Part shown: piece by piece, positions 7,351 through 10,016 of the stretch
Numbering within the stretch: the first letter of the stretch is position 1
Layout of the letters: each line of letters begins with the position of its first letter
Origin: Bacteroidales bacterium GP2
GTDB lineage: Bacteria > Bacteroidota > Bacteroidia > Bacteroidales > Muribaculaceae
Assembly (NCBI GenBank): GCA_001701115.1
Contig: DAAJ01000116.1
Location: 1-10,016 of the forward strand
DNA length: 10,016 nucleotides
Reading direction: 5' to 3'
Position numbers and translations under genes: made by a program
Notes under the pieces: generated by a model
Databases searched by the model: none
What the model was told of the DNA's origin: nothing
The model's input: only the letters and a program-made list of their open reading frames with translations

Positions 7351-7749
7351 ATGACCGGAAACCGGCTATACAAGAAAGAGCGTCTATGCAGTAAAACTGC
7401 GATAGACGCTTTGTTTTTGCAGGGTGGAGAGCGTGGTGTCGTCATGGCATACCCATGGCGCGCAGTATGGCGCATAAATTCCGGAAGGAGGGTTAGCAAT
7501 GCGCAGTTTCTCATCTCCGTTCCTAAAAAAAGGTTGCGCCATGCTGTTGACCGGGTACTCATGCGCAGGCGTTGCCGTGAAGCATATCGCCTTAACCGTG
7601 CGATTTTGCCTGAGGATAGCAACGCAGACATTGCCTTTGTATATGTTGGAAGCGGTTTGACATCGTATCAGGATGCAGAGCGCTCAGTGGTAAGGATTTT
7701 GTCTAAAATAGCCGCTAAATCCAAGCAAGCTCAAAATGAGACTGAGTGA
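7351..7749 (+). CDS. rnpA: Ribonuclease P protein component
   Basis: A 132-residue basic protein that binds RNase P RNA and assists 5' maturation of tRNA precursors; length is normal for Bacteroidetes. The family core is seen as NRLYKKERLCSKTAIDALF (4-22), FLISVPKKRLRHAVDR (53-68), the arginine-rich helix RRRCREAYRLNR (72-83), and the closing strand ADIAFVYVG (92-100). The usual signature RNRxxKRxxRE is altered here to R-V-L-M-R-R-R-C-R-E (68-77), keeping the basic face but losing the Asn and the second Arg. The start at 7351 sits one base after the hemD stop, behind a purine-rich stretch (GAAGAAGAGGAA) that may act as a ribosome site. The last 14 bases overlap yidD, a common rnpA-yidD arrangement. 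Confidence 0.92.
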   Translation: MTGNRLYKKERLCSKTAIDALFLQGGERGVVMAYPWRAVWRINSGRRVSNAQFLISVPKKRLRHAVDRVLMRRRCREAYRLNRAILPEDSNADIAFVYVGSGLTSYQDAERSVVRILSKIAAKSKQAQNETE

Positions 7750-7963
7750 TATTGTCCGTAAAATAGCTGTTGCGCCTATAAGATTCTATCAGCTTAGCAT
7801 CTCCCCAATGTTTCCGGCATGCTGTCGGTTTACCCCGACTTGCAGCCAGTACGCAATCGAGGCGATTAAGAAGCATGGCGTATTCAAGGGATTTTGGCTT
7901 GCTTTAAAAAGAATTTTGCGTTGTCATCCGTGGGGAGGCAGCGGTTATGACCCTGTTCCATGA
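7736..7963 (+). CDS. yidD: Membrane protein insertion efficiency factor YidD
   Basis: A complete 75-residue YidD protein (PF01809, often mislabelled alpha-haemolysin). The family core is intact: RFYQLSISPMFPACCRFTPTCSQYAIEAIKKHG (16-48), with the conserved cysteines and the PTCSxYA motif, followed by GFWLALKRILRCHPWGGSGYDPVP (52-75). An amphipathic N-terminal helix is expected to attach it to the inner membrane, where it assists YidC-dependent insertion. The gene starts inside the end of rnpA (14-base overlap) and ends overlapping the following hydrolase gene by 4 bases (ATGA), so translation of the three is probably coupled. No yidC is in the window. Confidence 0.95.
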   Translation: MRLSDIVRKIAVAPIRFYQLSISPMFPACCRFTPTCSQYAIEAIKKHGVFKGFWLALKRILRCHPWGGSGYDPVP

Positions 7964-8574
7964 GCGATTTAGGGATGTTGTGTGACTGCCACACCCATAA
8001 CCTGCAGTCGCAATCAGGAATTGTTGCCTTAGAGCCTTCTAGTGCAGTGTTTTTGCCCGGACTCTTCTATTCGGTTGGAATCCATCCGTGGAGCATCGGC
8101 GAGGTTAAAGAAGAGGACTTTGCCAGACTCGAATCTGTTGCCTCAAATAATCAGGTGGTAGCAATTGGCGAATGTGGTCTTGACCGTTTACGGGGCGGTG
8201 ATTTGAATGCCCAGATTGAGATTTTCAGGCGTCATATTTCTTTGGGCGAAAACCTTCATAAACCTCTCATCATTCATAATGTTCGTTGTACCTCTGAGAT
8301 TTTGGCGCTTAGAAAGAGTTCACGTGCAAAGACACCATGGATAATGCATGGCTACCGTGGCAATGCGGAAACTGCACGCCGAATATGTGATGCAGGCATA
8401 ATGCTGTCATTTGGAGAGAAGTTTGCTCTTGGAGTTCCCGAATCTATCCCGCAGGAAATGCTTCTTGCTGAGACTGATATGTCGCAGTTGCCTATAAAGG
8501 GCATAATATCCGAAGTTTGTCCGTGGGATACCGCCTTGCCGGGTAGAAATTTACAAAGGATATTATCAAAATAA
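7960..8574 (+). CDS. TatD family metal-dependent hydrolase (DNase-like)
   Basis: A 204-residue TIM-barrel metal hydrolase of the TatD family, somewhat shorter than the common 250-265 residues but close to Bacteroidales relatives. Putative metal and catalytic residues are all present: H11 and H13 in CDCHTH, E71 in GECGLD (70-75), H106 in IIHNVR, H130 in MHGYRG and D173 in AETD. GIHPW (40-44) is also characteristic. Relatives are divalent-metal-dependent 3'-5' exonucleases acting on DNA or RNA and sometimes D-aminoacyl-tRNA hydrolases; the name does not imply a role in twin-arginine export. The C-terminus ends NLQRILSK, matching the final helix of the family with a few residues fewer before it. 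The start overlaps the yidD stop (ATGA). This is the last recognised gene of the housekeeping block. Confidence 0.9.
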   Translation: MSDLGMLCDCHTHNLQSQSGIVALEPSSAVFLPGLFYSVGIHPWSIGEVKEEDFARLESVASNNQVVAIGECGLDRLRGGDLNAQIEIFRRHISLGENLHKPLIIHNVRCTSEILALRKSSRAKTPWIMHGYRGNAETARRICDAGIMLSFGEKFALGVPESIPQEMLLAETDMSQLPIKGIISEVCPWDTALPGRNLQRILSK

Positions 8575-8638
8575 TTTAACATCTGTGTAAAAATTAAATA
8601 AAGTAGAGAAAAAAGCAATTCCAAATTGGTGAACAATT

Positions 8639-8773
8639 ATGAAATTTTATAATTTTGTGCACGGATTTGTTAACAATACGCTTTTTAACCGATTTTCACA
8701 TAAAAATAAGGTCTGCGTAGGAGAATCCTCTGTGCCACAATATAGGGACAGATCCATAATGAAGGAGAGTTAA
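8639..8773 (+). CDS. Possible small protein, 44 residues, unrecognised
   Basis: An ATG-initiated ORF of 44 codons begins 64 bases after the tatD-like stop and ends in TAA, with an in-frame TGA just upstream (8630-8632) fixing the start. The product would be basic and aromatic-rich at the N-terminus (MKFYNFVHGFVNNTLFNRF) and polar with ESSVPQYRDRS in the second half. There is no signal peptide, membrane helix or known domain. In favour of a real gene: mixed, protein-like composition, a local rise in G/C over A/T-rich flanks, and a terminator-like hairpin 45 bases after the stop. Against: the length is within chance, no ribosome site is seen, and the bases could instead form a structured RNA with a promoter-like box inside the ORF (8650-8657). 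It would probably be transcribed with the tatD-like gene. Confidence 0.35.
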   Translation: MKFYNFVHGFVNNTLFNRFSHKNKVCVGESSVPQYRDRSIMKES

Positions 8774-8843
8774 CATATTAAATAGTTGTTTTATAGATAA
8801 TTGTGTATTTGAAGCTTAAGGGTAGTCGTGAGACTGCCCTTTT
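8650..8843 (+). ncRNA. Candidate small RNA unit (promoter box to terminator)
   Basis: A TAATTTTG -7 box at 8650-8657 and a terminator-like hairpin ending at 8843 would frame a transcript of about 180 bases. Internal complementarity supports a rod-like fold: 8668-8674 with 8769-8775 (TGTTAAC with GTTAACA), 8681-8686 with 8762-8767 (with two G-U pairs), and 8710-8715 with 8749-8755 (GGTCTG with CAGATCC, one bulge), leaving a one-sided open stretch near 8687-8706. A long hairpin with a central bubble is reminiscent of 6S RNA, but I cannot identify it as such and the extreme ends do not pair. The -33 box is weak. It competes with the 44-codon ORF as an explanation of the same bases. Confidence 0.25.
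8818..8843 (+). terminator. Rho-independent terminator-like hairpin with GTGA loop
   Basis: The arms at 8818-8827 and 8832-8841 pair over 10 positions (AAGGGTAGTC with GACTGCCCTT, one G-U), closed by a GTGA (GNRA-type) tetraloop and followed by a T run (8840-8843). It probably ends transcription of the hydrolase operon and whatever is encoded at 8639-8773. Confidence 0.72.
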
Positions 8844-8845
8844 GT

Positions 8846-8857
8846 GGTATATATACC
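8846..8857. repeat. Perfect 12-bp palindrome
   Basis: GGTATATATACC is a perfect inverted repeat located between two terminator-like hairpins. As RNA, the flanking GTGG (8844-8847) and CCAC (8858-8861) could also pair. It may be an operator or simply a low-complexity coincidence. Confidence 0.3.
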
Positions 8858-8892
8858 CCACCCTTCGCGTTATAGATATGCATAGGATGTCA

Positions 8893-8920
8893 AAAAATGC
8901 TCTCTCTGGAGAGCATTTTT
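8893..8920. terminator. Strong bidirectional terminator-like hairpin
   Basis: Arms at 8893-8904 and 8909-8920 are perfectly complementary over 12 bp around a TCTG loop. The left arm begins with an A run and the right arm ends with a T run, so it would work on either strand. No gene on the minus strand needs it here. It lies 35 bp before the ATPase promoter box and could insulate that gene, or act as a regulator site, since its half-site is repeated at 8942-8950. Confidence 0.7.
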
Positions 8921-8954
8921 CGGCAAAAGTGTTGTTTCTAAAGAGCATTTCCCG

Positions 8955-8962
8955 TATTTTTG
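8955..8962 (+). promoter_or_regulatory. Candidate promoter -7 box for the AAA ATPase gene
   Basis: TATTTTTG matches TAnnTTTG, with a partial -33 box GTTG at 8931-8934 (20-base spacing). Transcription would start near 8967-8970, leaving a leader of roughly 10 bases before the ATG at 8978. A copy of AGAGCATTT (8942-8950) sits in the spacer. Confidence 0.5.
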
Positions 8963-8977
8963 CACTAAAATTGCTAT

Positions 8978-10016
8978 ATGGAAAATCTTATTAAGACTTC
9001 ACAGCGACTTGTCAACTCCGTTCAGATGGATACTTTCCGGTATCTCTATGATAAAATAAACTGGGATGACCGGCTTATTATGATTAAAGGCGCGAGGGGA
9101 GTGGGCAAGACCACAATGCTAAGGCAAAGGATTAAAGAGAAGTTTGGTCCCAATGGTTCGGCACTATATGCATCATGCGATAATCTATGGTTTACTGAAA
9201 ACCGTATTGTAGATCTTGCGGCGTGGCATTATGACCATGGAGGTACACATCTTTACCTTGATGAGATTCATCGTTATAAAGGTAACTGGCAGGTAGAATT
9301 GAAAAATATTTATGATTCTTATCCTGATTATCATATTGTTTTTACGGGCTCGTCAATGATACATCTCGACTCTGCGTTGGCCGACCTGAGCAGACGGTGT
9401 CTGCCATACAGATTATATGGTCTTTCATTCCGTGAATACTTGTGTTTCTCAGGGGTAGCCACACTTTCTCCTTTGTCTCTTCAGGAAGTGCTTGATTCTT
9501 CTCATAAATCGGAGTGGGAAATCATCGATGCACTGCCTGAAAAAGTGTTGCCTCTATTCAATGATTATATTGGTAAGAGCTACTATCCGTTCTACAATCC
9601 GGAGCATAAGGGTGAATATTATGGCCGCATCGAAAGATTGATTGATACTTCCATCAATCAAGATATCCCTGCGATTGAATCGGTCGAGTATGAAACACTC
9701 CATAAACTTAGCAGACTCCTTTATGTAATGTCAACAGAAGTGCCATTCACGTTGAATGTTCAGTCGCTGAGCCAGAAAATTCAGGTCTCAAGAAATACGA
9801 TAATAAAAATGTTTGAGCTGCTGGATAAAGGAGGGATTGTAAGATGCATTTACAGCGGATGGCGTTCACCGAAGTCTGTGGCAAAACCGGGAAAGATACT
9901 TTTTGATAACACAGACATCATGGCTGCGCTAAGCACGGTCAATGATATCGGTACTGTGAGGGAGACATTTATCGCTTCAATGCTGGCTCCGGCTCATAAG
10001 CTCTATGAGCCGCCGG
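8978..10016 (+). CDS. AAA family ATPase (AAA_14/DUF4143-type), 3' end cut by window edge
   Basis: An open frame of at least 346 codons runs off the window with no stop. The N-terminal P-loop ATPase domain shows Walker A GARGVGKTT (38-46), Walker B LYLDEIH (92-98), a sensor-like VFTGSS (121-126), and LSRRCLPYRLYGLSFREYL (137-155), the sequence typical of ATPases associated with DUF4143. Residues 257-290 (TLNVQSLSQKIQVSRNTIIKMFELLDKGGIV) look like a winged-helix segment, usual for the family, and the C-terminal part that would contain the DUF4143 region begins near the cut. These proteins are numerous in Bacteroidales and archaea; their function is unknown, with suggested links to mobile or accessory DNA. 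The start ATG at 8978 follows a promoter box and gives the normal N-terminus. About 50-80 further residues are expected beyond the window. Confidence 0.88.
   Translation, partial: MENLIKTSQRLVNSVQMDTFRYLYDKINWDDRLIMIKGARGVGKTTMLRQRIKEKFGPNGSALYASCDNLWFTENRIVDLAAWHYDHGGTHLYLDEIHRYKGNWQVELKNIYDSYPDYHIVFTGSSMIHLDSALADLSRRCLPYRLYGLSFREYLCFSGVATLSPLSLQEVLDSSHKSEWEIIDALPEKVLPLFNDYIGKSYYPFYNPEHKGEYYGRIERLIDTSINQDIPAIESVEYETLHKLSRLLYVMSTEVPFTLNVQSLSQKIQVSRNTIIKMFELLDKGGIVRCIYSGWRSPKSVAKPGKILFDNTDIMAALSTVNDIGTVRETFIASMLAPAHKLYEPP

Larger units (their letters stand above)
8575..8977. other. 403-bp intergenic region between tatD-like gene and AAA ATPase
   Basis: No recognisable conventional gene is present. 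The stretch opens with about 65 A/T-rich bases, then contains a 44-codon unrecognised ORF (8639-8773), a possible small-RNA unit on the same bases, a terminator-like hairpin at 8818-8843, the perfect palindrome GGTATATATACC (8846-8857), a second strong hairpin (8893-8920), and a promoter (8955-8962). No tRNA cloverleaf, insertion-sequence end or riboswitch pattern was recognised. The region marks the switch from a conserved gene block to what looks like accessory DNA. Confidence 0.7.

Noticed and set aside
7736..7963. Alpha-haemolysin annotation of the 75-residue protein
   Set aside because: The cysteine and PTCSxYA/HPWGGSGYDPVP motifs are those of YidD; the haemolysin label is a historical misannotation.
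8650..8843. Firm assignment as 6S RNA
   Set aside because: The rod-like fold is suggestive only; the 5' and 3' ends do not pair and no conserved sequence block could be recognised by eye.
8803..8994. 63-codon plus-strand ORF
   Set aside because: It spans both terminator-like hairpins, the palindrome and the ATPase promoter, and its translation has no protein-like pattern.

Overview
The window looks like a chromosomal segment from a Bacteroidales bacterium, possibly of the Muribaculaceae type. The order is inferred from Bacteroidetes-type promoters (TAnnTTTG -7 boxes, sometimes with a TTTG -33 box), the lack of strong Shine-Dalgarno sites, and gene families typical of the phylum: GLPGLI, DUF4271 and M56 sensors with a plug-like tail. 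The family-level guess is weaker. Every supported gene is on the + strand.

Region A (about 1-5094) is a tight four-gene unit: a BlaI/MecI-type repressor, an M56 (BlaR1-like) membrane metallopeptidase, an exported GLPGLI-family protein, and an 860-residue outer-membrane protein with a carboxypeptidase-regulatory-like domain, a plug and a barrel. Genes 1 and 2 share one base, genes 3 and 4 overlap by 4 bp, and an 18-bp A/T-only gap separates the pairs. The likely logic is that the M56 protein senses an envelope signal and relieves repression by the BlaI-like protein, tuning the two exported products. No beta-lactamase is present. The M56 tail, the GLPGLI C-terminus and the barrel's plug all carry a similar plug-like segment.

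Region B (about 5090-8574) has a well-formed promoter directly in front of a LOG-family phosphoribohydrolase, then a DUF4271 membrane protein, uroporphyrinogen-III synthase (hemD, GTG start), the RNase P protein (rnpA), the membrane-insertion factor yidD and a TatD-family metal hydrolase. The last three genes overlap. This resembles a conserved Bacteroidales housekeeping block, but tyrS, which I recall following tatD in Bacteroides, is not here.

Region C (8575-8977) lacks a recognisable conventional gene. It holds an unrecognised 44-codon ORF, possible RNA structure over the same bases, two terminator-like hairpins, a 12-bp palindrome and a promoter. Region D (8978 to the end) is the start of an AAA-family ATPase of the DUF4143-associated type, cut by the window edge. 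No tRNA, rRNA, insertion sequence or CRISPR array was seen.
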